This document shows positions 1 to 7,299 of a DNA stretch of 17,227 nt, one piece after another. Position numbers and translations under genes: made by a program. The stretch spans positions 1 to 17,227 of the forward strand of contig JALRCK010000002.1 of assembly GCA_023262305.1 (NCBI GenBank), given 5' to 3'. The DNA is from Deltaproteobacteria bacterium (GTDB lineage Bacteria > Bdellovibrionota_C > UBA2361 > OMII01). The number at the start of each line of letters is the position of its first letter. Within the stretch, counting starts at the first letter, position 1. The notes beneath the pieces are model-generated. The model was not told the DNA's origin, did not search any database, and was given only the letters and a program-made list of their open reading frames with translations.

Positions 1-123
1 CTAAAGGGCGACGAGCACCCCACCCAACCCGATCAGGGCCACACCGATCCAGGCCCTGATCGACAGCTCCTCTCCGAGCAACAGGGCTCCAGCGATGGCC
101 ACCAGCACCACGCTGAGCTTGTC
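1..123 (-). pseudogene. EamA/DMT-family transporter C-terminal fragment
   Basis: The bases at the left edge encode two hydrophobic stretches separated by GEELSIRAW. This matches the end of EamA-type drug/metabolite transporters, where a conserved APIDKLSVV precedes the ninth helix and GERLS-x-x-x-W separates the last two helices. It is in frame with the upstream pilQ frame, so it reads as a fusion, but the two parts are unrelated in function (inner-membrane transport versus outer-membrane pore). The higher GC suggests a different source. Nothing else of the transporter is present. Confidence 0.6.
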
Positions 124-1626
124 GATCGGGGCGATTCGAACCACATTACCCTCTTGGACGCTATCCAAACCGTGGCTCTTAAGGATGACATCGAGCGCCT
201 GATCCCAAGGAACATCGGTAAGCCGAAGTGTAACCTTTCCTACAACGTCTTCGCTTGCCACGATATTGAGGTTCGACACCTCAGCGATAATTCGAAGCGC
301 ATTGTCGATGTCCGTATCTTGAAGATCGAGCGAAATGAGCTTACCAGTATACCTTGCAGTGTCACCTCGAAGAGCCTCTAGCTCTGCATCAGAGAGATCC
401 TCAACAACGTCTTTGGCTTTGGCAGCGACGCTCTGATCCTTTGCCTTTGCGCCAGGACTCGAAGCTTTTGCATCCTTTGGTGCAAGCTGTGCTCGCATGT
501 CGTCGACTACTTGATGGAGATCTTTTGTTTCCTCGACGATCACCTGAGAGCCGGCGACTCGAGCCGTAAGATAGATGTCGGGGCGCGCAAATATTCGAAC
601 CAGTGCGTCGGAGCCTTTTGAGGTCGAACGAACTGATCGAATCGATGAGTTTTGAGACTCCGAAAAGAGCGTTGAGCTCAGCGCTGTATCGGGCAACGTG
701 GAGTTTTTGAGGGTTAGAACGTATTCAGACGGCGCGGTGCGCTCGATGACGAACTCCGGGGGAGAATCAACATCGATAGCAATAATGCTTGAGGATTGAC
801 CTGCTGGAGTGAGGCGCACGCTCTTTACGTTAACCTTCTTAGCTCCTGTAGTTGCAGCAACCGGCAAGACCTGAACATCTTGGGCTGGATGTAGTACCGG
901 TTGGGCCTGCTCGTTAACCTTCTTCTTCGAGTCATCCGTCTTTATAGGAAGCTCCTTCTTTGCCGGAAGCTCCTTCTTTGCGGAATCCCCCAACGAAGCA
1001 GGAATAACGGCATTTTCAATCTTTGGCGCCTTAGCCTCTTTTGGCGGAAGAACATCAGGACCCGCCTCTGGCAAACGCGGCTCGACCTTGGTCTGGGTCA
1101 CCGGCGCGGTGATCTTCTCTGGTGCTTGAGGGGCTTTCGCAAGAGGACTCTCACCCTGCTGCCCCGGCTTTGATGGCGAAAGACTAACGATTATCTTTCC
1201 GTTCTCTACGCGCACGTTGTGCTGTACATCCCCTCCCTCCGCCAAATCCATAACCACTCGGCCAGATGTAGGATGGGCTCCAATTCGAATACCGTTGACG
1301 AGATCAAGGTCAGCTATAGCCAGATTTTTGTTTGATTTTACTCGTTGAGCGGTGAGGTCGATAACCAGGCGAGGAGGATTTAAAAGCTTCTTTACTTCAT
1401 AGCTCGGATTTTGGGAGCCTACATCGAGAGCTATCTGGCTCGTGTCTCCAGCTTGAGACACGTTAATCCCGACTCCATCCTTAGCTGGAGCTACAACGGA
1501 CCTACCGATGCTTGATGACTGTCTTGAACCGCTTGCAACAGGGTCGGCCTTCAGCGTGAGCGGCATGACAAGCGAGAATGCCAGGGTCCCACTCAACACT
1601 TGTCGTCGTGTAGTTGATGACATCAT
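1..1626 (-). CDS. pilQ: PilQ-type secretin N-terminal half, fused to an EamA transporter tail
   Basis: Outer-membrane secretin subunit of type IV pili, but only its periplasmic part is here. ATG at 1626 has a good ribosome site (GGGGAG, 6-nt spacing). Seen in order: a signal peptide (about residues 1-28, with a twin-arginine-like TRRQVL), AMIN domain 1 (about 54-150; peptidoglycan-binding in this family), a Lys/Pro/Ala-rich linker (151-262), AMIN domain 2 (264-366), a second low-complexity linker, and an STN/secretin short domain (427-500, ending GNVVRIAP). A complete PilQ would continue with N1 and the secretin barrel. Instead residues about 501-541 (IDKLSVVLVAI, LLLGEELS, WIGVALIGLGGVLVAL) read as the last two helices of an EamA/DMT-family transporter, then stop. 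GC is about 65% over 1-120 against about 53% over 121-240. I infer a chimeric junction at 118-132, by assembly artefact or recombination. The pilQ identity of the rest is strong. Confidence 0.8.
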   Translation of the reverse strand: MMSSTTRRQVLSGTLAFSLVMPLTLKADPVASGSRQSSSIGRSVVAPAKDGVGINVSQAGDTSQIALDVGSQNPSYEVKKLLNPPRLVIDLTAQRVKSNKNLAIADLDLVNGIRIGAHPTSGRVVMDLAEGGDVQHNVRVENGKIIVSLSPSKPGQQGESPLAKAPQAPEKITAPVTQTKVEPRLPEAGPDVLPPKEAKAPKIENAVIPASLGDSAKKELPAKKELPIKTDDSKKKVNEQAQPVLHPAQDVQVLPVAATTGAKKVNVKSVRLTPAGQSSSIIAIDVDSPPEFVIERTAPSEYVLTLKNSTLPDTALSSTLFSESQNSSIRSVRSTSKGSDALVRIFARPDIYLTARVAGSQVIVEETKDLHQVVDDMRAQLAPKDAKASSPGAKAKDQSVAAKAKDVVEDLSDAELEALRGDTARYTGKLISLDLQDTDIDNALRIIAEVSNLNIVASEDVVGKVTLRLTDVPWDQALDVILKSHGLDSVQEGNVVRIAPIDKLSVVLVAIAGALLLGEELSIRAWIGVALIGLGGVLVAL

Positions 1627-1632
1627 GCTTTA

Positions 1633-1638
1633 CTCCCC
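1633..1638 (-). promoter_or_regulatory. Ribosome binding site of pilQ
   Basis: On the minus strand this reads GGGGAG, 6 nt before the ATG at 1624-1626. A second ATG follows directly (1621-1623). It fixes the pilQ start and shows pilQ has its own translation signal, not one coupled to an upstream gene. Confidence 0.6.
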
Positions 1639-1783
1639 GAAAACCGCCATGTGTGCGCCACAGGTCTCGACACCAAATGTCTCGATGCTGTAAGCCCAAA
1701 TTAGAAAACTAGGCTGGTTACACATGGTGCAGGGTCCTTCTTTTCTAAAACCTCACCGGATTTCTCTCAGTGAACCTTAATTG

Positions 1784-1825
1784 CTAATGCTTTGACTCAA
1801 CTGCTGCTCTAACGAGACACCTCAT
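1784..1825 (-). CDS. Possible 13-residue leader ORF upstream of pilQ
   Basis: An ATG at 1825 is preceded by GGGAGG at 1830-1835 with a short 4-nt spacing. The peptide reads MRCLVRAAVESKH and stops at TAG (1784-1786), about 157 nt before the pilQ start. A hairpin lies directly upstream of the ribosome site. This could be a leader peptide or chance; there is no homology argument, so confidence is low. Confidence 0.15.
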   Translation of the reverse strand: MRCLVRAAVESKH

Positions 1826-1834
1826 GAATCCTCC

Positions 1835-1854
1835 CATCACTATGATGAGTGATG
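1835..1854. repeat. Hairpin in the pilO-pilQ gap
   Basis: CATCACT and AGTGATG form a perfect 7-bp stem around a 6-nt ATGATG loop. No T-run follows on either strand, so it does not look like an intrinsic terminator. On the minus strand it sits immediately 5' of the GGGAGG of the short ORF, so a role in translation or RNA stability is possible but unproven. Confidence 0.35.
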
Positions 1855-2017
1855 ATTCGAACTCTCCAAGGTGAGATGGTTACGCGTTTTCAAAAGTCGC
1901 TTAAATTTTTGGAATGTGGTGCACTCTGTGGAGGAGCGCAAAATAAACCACCGTACCGCGCGCAATAAAACACTACATCAACAACGCCCGCCTCGATGAT
2001 GCTGTTTGTATGTAGGG

Positions 2018-2638
2018 CTAGTGCTCGCATATCGATGCGTGAGACCTTTCACGCACCGCAAGCGATATAGTCAACGAGAATGAAATTTTATCGAGAGAAT
2101 CACTCACCTGACGTGCGCTGAATTCGGTTATATGCACGGGCAGCACTGAGTTTGATAGCGCATGCAAGAGGGCGTTCATTTGTAAAAAATTTGTATCGAG
2201 CGAAACTTGTGCGAAACCATCAATATTCAAACCTTGTCCCGCTCGTTCAAATAGCCGAATAGAGCCCCCTGATTCATTTGCCAGATGGCTCAACCACTCG
2301 AAGAGGAGATTCATGCGCGTATCCTCATCCAAGCCCGACACACTCCCCCCATCCGAGTCCGGGTGCAGTCCATAACTGTCAAACTCAGCCCTCAGGGCGA
2401 GGATTTTCTCTCTGTGCATGCGAGCGTTTTCTGCAATTAGACCCTCAGTCGCCTGCTTCTCTCGATTATTGCTCAGTTCCCGAAGGGGTGCTGCGACAAA
2501 TAGCAACATCGTTGACACGAGAACTGTCACCTGAACCAGGGTACAGCACCCAATCAGCTGCCACCGAGGCATACAACGCAGAGCCTCCCACGCTCGACGC
2601 CCATGTTGTGCTGTCAACCTCATACCACCCGCATCCAC
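2018..2638 (-). CDS. pilO: PilO-like inner-membrane protein
   Basis: Predicted bitopic inner-membrane protein of the type IV pilus alignment subcomplex, where PilO pairs with PilN in the periplasm. The 206 residues show a short basic cytoplasmic N-terminus, one transmembrane helix (about 26-48, rich in V, L, T), a coiled-coil-like stretch with ENARMHREKI (about 50-85), and an alpha/beta C-terminal domain including IDGFAQVSLDTNF and VHITEFSARQ. That is the usual PilO plan and length. It begins 9 nt after the pilN-like stop. The start is either GTG at 2638 or ATG at 2623; neither has a strong ribosome site, which fits coupled translation. Sequence likeness is weak and the assignment rests largely on topology and position. 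A GspM-type secretion protein is the main alternative. Confidence 0.55.
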   Translation of the reverse strand: MDAGGMRLTAQHGRRAWEALRCMPRWQLIGCCTLVQVTVLVSTMLLFVAAPLRELSNNREKQATEGLIAENARMHREKILALRAEFDSYGLHPDSDGGSVSGLDEDTRMNLLFEWLSHLANESGGSIRLFERAGQGLNIDGFAQVSLDTNFLQMNALLHALSNSVLPVHITEFSARQVSDSLDKISFSLTISLAVRERSHASICEH

Positions 2639-2647
2639 GAAGCGCCG

Positions 2648-3166
2648 TTAATGAGGCGGTTGATAATCAGCAACAACCCGGAATTCAAGCGAACCAACCT
2701 CATGTTGTAACAACTGGCTAGACACCAAGCCGACACGCTCCAAAGCCTCCTCTTTCTCAAGCCTCGCCATAAACTTTCGTACGTCCCCATCACTGAGTGC
2801 GCGCCCGTCGATCTCAACGTGCCGCGCACGATCTCGAATTGAGAGGATCCACACACCGTCAGGAACACTCCGACCGACTGCCGCCATGACTCGATCAGGC
2901 TCCGTGCGGGAGTCCTTGGCACTTCGCAAAAGATTGACGCTTTGCTGCAACGTCTCAAGCTCCTTACGGCAGCGCGATACAGAGTCACCTGAGAGCTCCG
3001 TAAAAGAGCCTATCGTTGCAGATCCCATCTGTTGAGAACGTGTTACGAGGTTCCTAATAAGAACGCTCGCAACAACGGATACGGTGAGCACAAGAAGTTG
3101 TCGGGCAAGAGTGCGACGAACGTTCCCCGATGATCGTAGAGGTGGACTGATAAAATTAATCCTCAC
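2648..3166 (-). CDS. pilN: PilN-like inner-membrane protein
   Basis: Predicted PilN, the bitopic partner of PilO, whose short cytoplasmic N-terminus binds PilM. The protein (172 residues) starts MRINFISP, like the conserved (I)RINLLP motif that docks into PilM. It has a transmembrane helix at about 22-40 (QLLVLTVSVVASVLI), a helical stretch to about 85, then a PilN-type ferredoxin-like fold: VPDGVWILSI, VEIDGRALSDGDVRKFMARLE, and a final beta strand LEFRVVADY. The GTG start at 3166 has GGAGG at 9-nt spacing. It overlaps the pilM-like gene by 11 nt, so translation is probably coupled. The length fits the family. This is the best recognised of the three small pil genes. Confidence 0.7.
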   Translation of the reverse strand: MRINFISPPLRSSGNVRRTLARQLLVLTVSVVASVLIRNLVTRSQQMGSATIGSFTELSGDSVSRCRKELETLQQSVNLLRSAKDSRTEPDRVMAAVGRSVPDGVWILSIRDRARHVEIDGRALSDGDVRKFMARLEKEEALERVGLVSSQLLQHEVGSLEFRVVADYQPPH

Positions 3167-4049
3167 GCTGCAGATCCTCCAACATCAAGAGTGTGCCGCG
3201 CGCGGCGATAGTTTCGTCCGGGATCTCCCTGATTTGCTCCACATGCCATGAAGAGCACCCCAGTGAGCGCACGACCTCTGAGATGTTTTCTCCCTCTCGG
3301 AAAACACACCACATAAGCCCTTCGCCTTGATTGAGACCCGCACTATGCAGGTGGCTCACCTCACAGCCCGCTCTCTGAGCACCACCTTGAACGCCCATAA
3401 GGTCCCCGATCTGGAAAGAGCCGAGAAGCGTTGCTGAATCGAAGATATGCCCATAGGGGGGATTCTCGGTCGTATCGATCCACAATGAGACCTTTGGATT
3501 CTTCGTTTTCGTTGCATCACAACCGTACCGGTGCAGAGCACATGCACGAGGAGATACGAGCACAAGATCGCTTCCCAGGGATTCAGCTATGCACTCCCAG
3601 AAGTCGACGACCTGTCGTTTCACAGCGGCGACCAGACATCGCTCGTTCAGCTCTCCAGCTGGATAGGGAACGATGCATATACGATGCTCTTCCCGACTCA
3701 GAGACAGCGAGTGTGACATCCACCCCTGAACCCTCTCAAAATCACAGAAGGGTCGACGAAACAGATCGGGATGATGACCGATAAATGTGCTGTGGCTTGG
3801 CAAACACACGGCCAGCTGTGCGTAGCGAAAATCCGTATCGATGAGGTGCTGCCGCACAAGGTCACTCACGAGTTCAACATCGGCCGATCTCGTGGCAAGA
3901 GATCCTCTGTCTTCTAGGGGGATAATCCAAACCTGGTGCGGAGACGATGGCTGTAATGCTGTGCTCGCCACGATGATGCGGGAAGTCTGCACATCAATCG
4001 CAACCATCTCCTCTCTCCCATGCCACCAACGATGCAGCTTCTTGCCCAT
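3156..4049 (-). CDS. pilM: PilM-like (or GspL-like) cytoplasmic component, divergent
   Basis: By position, first gene of the pilM-N-O-Q order, so probably the cytoplasmic actin-fold protein that binds the PilN N-terminus. The 297 residues have no transmembrane segment. The start MVAIDVQTSRIIVAS resembles the first beta hairpin of the fold, and later SLWIDTTE and LLGSFQIGDLMG could be its second half. The phosphate-binding motif of normal PilM (IDIGSSSVK-like) is not kept (IDVQTSRII), and the protein is shorter than the usual ~350 residues, so ATP binding may be lost. I chose ATG 4049 over TTG 4067 because GGAAGG sits 7 nt upstream of it. A GspL cytoplasmic domain is an alternative. The family call rests mainly on context. 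Confidence 0.5.
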   Translation of the reverse strand: MGKKLHRWWHGREEMVAIDVQTSRIIVASTALQPSSPHQVWIIPLEDRGSLATRSADVELVSDLVRQHLIDTDFRYAQLAVCLPSHSTFIGHHPDLFRRPFCDFERVQGWMSHSLSLSREEHRICIVPYPAGELNERCLVAAVKRQVVDFWECIAESLGSDLVLVSPRACALHRYGCDATKTKNPKVSLWIDTTENPPYGHIFDSATLLGSFQIGDLMGVQGGAQRAGCEVSHLHSAGLNQGEGLMWCVFREGENISEVVRSLGCSSWHVEQIREIPDETIAARGTLLMLEDLQRED

Positions 4050-4056
4050 AGCTTTG

Positions 4057-4062
4057 CCTTCC
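4057..4062 (-). promoter_or_regulatory. Ribosome binding site deciding the pilM-like start
   Basis: On the minus strand this reads GGAAGG, 7 nt before the ATG at 4047-4049. The in-frame TTG at 4067 lies upstream of this site and would place it inside the coding region, so the shorter form is preferred. Confidence 0.55.
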
Positions 4063-4226
4063 GACAATCTGCTGTTCGTTGATACCGCTTGAAAGTTGCG
4101 TCCCGCGCGCTGGACCTTGGAAAATCAACCGCTTACCCGGCATTCTCTCATGCTGACTGCTCCGGAGTATCGTGTTCGCCCCCCTGAGATTACGATATCC
4201 GCGCTTTCAACTTACAGCCAACCGGG

Positions 4227-4232
4227 TACAAT
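4227..4232 (+). promoter_or_regulatory. priA: Possible -10 element for priA
   Basis: The sequence reads TACAAT, a fair sigma-70 -10 box, about 26 nt before the priA ATG. The -35 region (around 4204-4210, CTTTCAA) is poor. If used, it gives a short untranslated leader of about 19 nt. The whole 4050-4257 interval separates the divergent pilM-like and priA genes. I found no convincing promoter for the pil side, only a weak inverted repeat (TATCGT and ACGATA) near 4170-4197. Confidence 0.25.
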
Positions 4233-4257
4233 ACCGTGTCGCTAACCAATCCCTTTC

Positions 4258-6555
4258 ATGACCCAGTTAACTCTCATCACAGATTCCTCCCCGTTGCCCG
4301 CCGAGACAACTGACTCACTAGCGACGGTCGTGATTCCTCCCCTTGAGGGTGAGTACCTCTATTCTTTTAGCTCTACTGTTCATCCTGAACTCAGTGTCGG
4401 GTGTGTCATCGAGGTTCAGCTCGGTCGCCGTACAGTTCCCGGTTTCGTTCTCTCTACAAACTCACCTCGAGAGCGCTCAGCGTCTGTGGAGATGACCCAA
4501 CGAGGGATTAAGATAAAGCCTATTCCCGCTCATTCCCGCCCAATTCCGGCCTTCCTGGAAGGACATCTCGGTTTCTTCGAGTGGATTGCAAAGTACTACG
4601 CCGAGCCTCTCTCAAAGATCATAGATCTGGCAGTACCTCGCCCCGCTTTCTCCAAGAAAGAATCTTTTTTTCGACTGACTCCTGAGCTCCCGCAAGGACG
4701 TCTCGGCGCTGCACAACAGCGAGTGCTTGACTTTCTCTCATCTCGAAACGATTGGGTGTCAGCGTCCGAAATAAGACAAAACTGTGATACAACTCCAGCA
4801 ATCTTGAGGGCTCTTGAAAAAAAAGGGTGCGTGATATCCGCTTCTGAAGCCCCCTCCACCCTCCTCACCACATCTCCAGTTCAGCCGCAATCTCGATTTC
4901 ATGACCTCTCCCAAGAGCAGCAGGATGTTACAACGCCGATGCGCACGGTGGTTGCGGGTCACCAGTTCAATTCCTTTCTACTCCACGGAGTAACCGGCAG
5001 CGGCAAAACCGAGGTCTACCTTGAGCTCATCATTGAGGCGTTACAACACAACCGTTCAGCTCTCGTTATTGTTCCTGAAATTGCACTGACGCCTCAACTC
5101 CTTGATCGCTTTGAGAGCCGTCTCGGTCAAAAGGTAGCCGTATTGCACAGCAGCCTCAAACCTCATGAGCGGTGGCAACACTGGAGTGACGCGCTCACCG
5201 GAGCCACAAAGGTCGTGATCGGAGCCCGATCGGCGATCTTCGCTCCAATGAAGGACCTCGGCGTCATCGTCGTAGACGAGGAGCACGATGGGTCATTCAA
5301 GCAAGGTGAAGGCATCCGTTACAATGCCCGTGACCTAGCGGTGGTGCGAGCAAAACTCGCCAGCTGCCCCGTCGTTCTAGGCTCGGCCACTCCGTCACTT
5401 GAAAGCTTCAACCATGCGCGCTCCGGCAAACATATGCTCCTGACGCTCAATCAGCGCTTCTATACGTCTCGCGCCCTCTCGTTTGACGTCGTCGACCTTA
5501 ATCGCCTCAAGCCATGGGAGATGCCGTCGAAGAGTATCTCCCCAAAGCTTCTGACCCTGCTCAAGGATACCCTGGATAAAGGCGAGCAATCTTTTGTCCT
5601 TTATAACAGGCGTGGATTCGCGAGCTACCTTCAATGCGGAACTTGCGAAAATGTGGTCGGATGCCCACACTGCAGCGTCACCCTCACTTTTCACAGAAAT
5701 ACCAACTCCCTTCTCTGCCACTTTTGCGGGTTCACAACGCCACCGCCAATCGCCTGCTCAGCCTGCGGTGCTAAAGATCCCAAAGCGTGCGGAAATGCTG
5801 AAGCCGAACCCCTCTTCAAGCAACGCGGAGCGGGAACAGAGCGAGTGTTTGAAGAGATCTCTGATCTCTTGCCGCGCGCACGAATCGCCAAGCTCGATCG
5901 TGATGCGGTTCGTTCAATTGATGACTACACTTCGATACTCCAAAAAATGCGGTCCAAGGAGATAGATATCCTTGTCGGCACACAGATGATAGCAAAGGGA
6001 CATGACCTACCCGATGTCACCTTGGTGGGGATCGTTGATTGTGATGTGGGTCTCCACGTCCCAGACTTTCGGGCCGCAGAGAGGGCTTTTCAATTACTCA
6101 CGCAAGTTGCAGGTCGTGCTGGAAGACGCGAGAGACAGGGGTATGTTCTGCTGCAGACTCGTGTGCCGCAGCACCCCAGCCTGCAAATGACGGTAGCCTC
6201 AAATTTCTTGGGGTTTGCCGAACAGGAGCTCAAGATGCGGGAGATGTTAGGCTACCCGCCCTTTCAACGACTCTTAAGAGTTATCGTCGGAGCAGAGGAC
6301 AAAGCCGTAGCATCTTCGATAGCTTCCATCATTGCACAACGTGCCCAACCCTCTTGTGACTCACTCGAAATCTCTCTGCTAGGACCCGCGCCTGCCCCCG
6401 TAGAGAAGGTCAGAAACTATTGGCGATTCCATATTCTTTTTAAAGCTCATTCAGCCGCAAAACTTCAAACTCTCATGCAGAGGCTTAAGAGCGAAGTAGC
6501 AGCAGAACGAAATGCCCGGATCATTTTCGATCTCGATCCGCAAGATATGCTGTAG
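4258..6555 (+). CDS. priA: Primosomal protein N' (replication restart helicase PriA)
   Basis: A 3'-to-5' DNA helicase that binds stalled or repaired forks and starts reloading of the replicative helicase. The 765 residues show the whole PriA plan: an N-terminal 3'-DNA-binding domain (VVIPPLEGEYLYSF, about 25-115), a winged-helix region (about 150-205), Walker A GVTGSGKT (244-251), DEEH box (340-343), eight zinc-binding cysteines in four CxxC pairs (460/463, 469/472, 487/490, 500/503), then helicase motifs V and VI (GTQMIAKGHDLPDV, QVAGRAGR) and a C-terminal domain. The stretch after the last zinc pair (KDPKACGNAEAEPLFKQRG) is about ten residues longer than usual. No ribosome site is visible before the ATG. 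The gene ends in a tandem TAGTAG. It is a single gene between two minus-strand units. Confidence 0.97.
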   Translation: MTQLTLITDSSPLPAETTDSLATVVIPPLEGEYLYSFSSTVHPELSVGCVIEVQLGRRTVPGFVLSTNSPRERSASVEMTQRGIKIKPIPAHSRPIPAFLEGHLGFFEWIAKYYAEPLSKIIDLAVPRPAFSKKESFFRLTPELPQGRLGAAQQRVLDFLSSRNDWVSASEIRQNCDTTPAILRALEKKGCVISASEAPSTLLTTSPVQPQSRFHDLSQEQQDVTTPMRTVVAGHQFNSFLLHGVTGSGKTEVYLELIIEALQHNRSALVIVPEIALTPQLLDRFESRLGQKVAVLHSSLKPHERWQHWSDALTGATKVVIGARSAIFAPMKDLGVIVVDEEHDGSFKQGEGIRYNARDLAVVRAKLASCPVVLGSATPSLESFNHARSGKHMLLTLNQRFYTSRALSFDVVDLNRLKPWEMPSKSISPKLLTLLKDTLDKGEQSFVLYNRRGFASYLQCGTCENVVGCPHCSVTLTFHRNTNSLLCHFCGFTTPPPIACSACGAKDPKACGNAEAEPLFKQRGAGTERVFEEISDLLPRARIAKLDRDAVRSIDDYTSILQKMRSKEIDILVGTQMIAKGHDLPDVTLVGIVDCDVGLHVPDFRAAERAFQLLTQVAGRAGRRERQGYVLLQTRVPQHPSLQMTVASNFLGFAEQELKMREMLGYPPFQRLLRVIVGAEDKAVASSIASIIAQRAQPSCDSLEISLLGPAPAPVEKVRNYWRFHILFKAHSAAKLQTLMQRLKSEVAAERNARIIFDLDPQDML

Positions 6556-6628
6556 TAGTTCAAACGCTTGGCGGGTCCCCAACGAGCGAACACTCTCTCA
6601 CGCGGAGTAACGGCTTTCCCATCAGGGG
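6556..6628. terminator. Convergent gap between priA and the coiled-coil gene
   Basis: Two genes end facing each other 73 nt apart. A bulged hairpin is possible at 6558-6591 (GTT, CGCT and TGG pairing with CCA, AGCG and AAC), but no T-run follows, so an intrinsic terminator is only weakly supported. Confidence 0.2.
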
Positions 6629-7294
6629 CTACTTCTGTTTTTGCTCAATGTGTTGTTGATAGAGCTGGGCGTATTCTACATCGAGAGCATCGTATCGGCG
6701 CTTGAAAATAAAGTATTGCTCATTACCTTTTTGAATCTCATTCATGAGCGTCTCTACCTGCTCCTCGCTCTTGAGCAGGTCAGCGCGCATAATTTTCACT
6801 TGCTCCTGCATCTGCACAGACATCTCGATCTCTGACATGAGAGCTTCCATCTTCGTTGTAGAGTCAGCTATTTGCACCCGAAGCTCTTCATTTTTCGTCT
6901 TGAGCTCGCTCTCTCGCTTTTGGAATATCTTGAGCTCCTCCTTGGTCTCCAAGGCGCTTGCCTCAAGCTCCCGATTAACTTCATCAAGCTCTCGCAACCG
7001 AACTTCAACGCTCTCAAGCTCTGCTTGTATAATAATCACTCTACCACGCTCCGCTTTGAGCGCCTCTCGAGCCTTTGACGCGTCTGCGCTGATCTTCTCA
7101 TACTCAACGGGGTCGGCCATCTCCGCGCTCACCGACTCAATCCTGGTCCAGAGTTCTTGTTTGAGCGCCAACTCATCCTTGATCGCTTGATTTGCTGAGC
7201 GCGCCTCCTTGCCAGCCAGCATAGTGCGTCGGAATAAAAAGATTCCAACGAGTGCCGACTGCACAATCGCTATGACGATCGCGACCCAAAACAT
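6629..7294 (-). CDS. Membrane-anchored coiled-coil protein
   Basis: A protein of unknown function, 221 residues. The first ~21 residues (FWVAIVIAIVQSALVGIFLF) are one transmembrane anchor, followed by RR, which suggests that the rest is cytoplasmic by the positive-inside rule. From about residue 30 to 215 it is almost entirely charged heptad-type helix (many E, K, L, with runs such as VRLRELDEVNRELEAS), so a long coiled coil is expected. No enzymatic motif is visible. It starts 5 nt after the stop of the VWA gene and is surely co-transcribed with it. A purine-rich GAGGGGG lies about 10 nt before the ATG. I infer that it works with the VWA protein as a membrane scaffold or partner. Coiled-coil likeness to structural-maintenance-type proteins should not be read as homology. 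Confidence 0.75.
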   Translation of the reverse strand: MFWVAIVIAIVQSALVGIFLFRRTMLAGKEARSANQAIKDELALKQELWTRIESVSAEMADPVEYEKISADASKAREALKAERGRVIIIQAELESVEVRLRELDEVNRELEASALETKEELKIFQKRESELKTKNEELRVQIADSTTKMEALMSEIEMSVQMQEQVKIMRADLLKSEEQVETLMNEIQKGNEQYFIFKRRYDALDVEYAQLYQQHIEQKQK

Positions 7295-7299
7295 CCCTC

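Larger units (their letters stand above)
1627..2017. other. 391-bp gap between pilO-like and pilQ; no pilP found
   Basis: In most type IV pilus operons pilP, a lipoprotein gene of roughly 500 bp, lies here. No minus-strand frame is open long enough and no lipobox is visible. The interval holds a 7-bp perfect hairpin (1835-1854), a 13-codon ORF (1784-1825) and the pilQ ribosome site. I see no convincing sigma-70 promoter, although the size of the gap leaves room for one. Confidence 0.5.

Noticed and set aside
1835..1854. Hairpin as an intrinsic terminator after pilO
   Set aside because: The stem is perfect but no T-run follows on either strand, and pilQ would need read-through or its own promoter.
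1890..1973. Minus-strand 27-codon GTG ORF in the pilO-pilQ gap
   Set aside because: No ribosome site before the GTG, no recognisable features, and too short to be pilP.
2278..2721. Plus-strand 147-codon ORF opposite pilO/pilN
   Set aside because: Low-complexity shadow (Pro/Ser/His-rich) opposite two genes with consistent membrane topology and operon spacing.
6744..7190. Plus-strand 148-codon Ser-rich ORF opposite the coiled-coil gene
   Set aside because: Antisense shadow of Glu/Lys/Leu-rich heptads, which give Ser/Leu-rich frames on the other strand.
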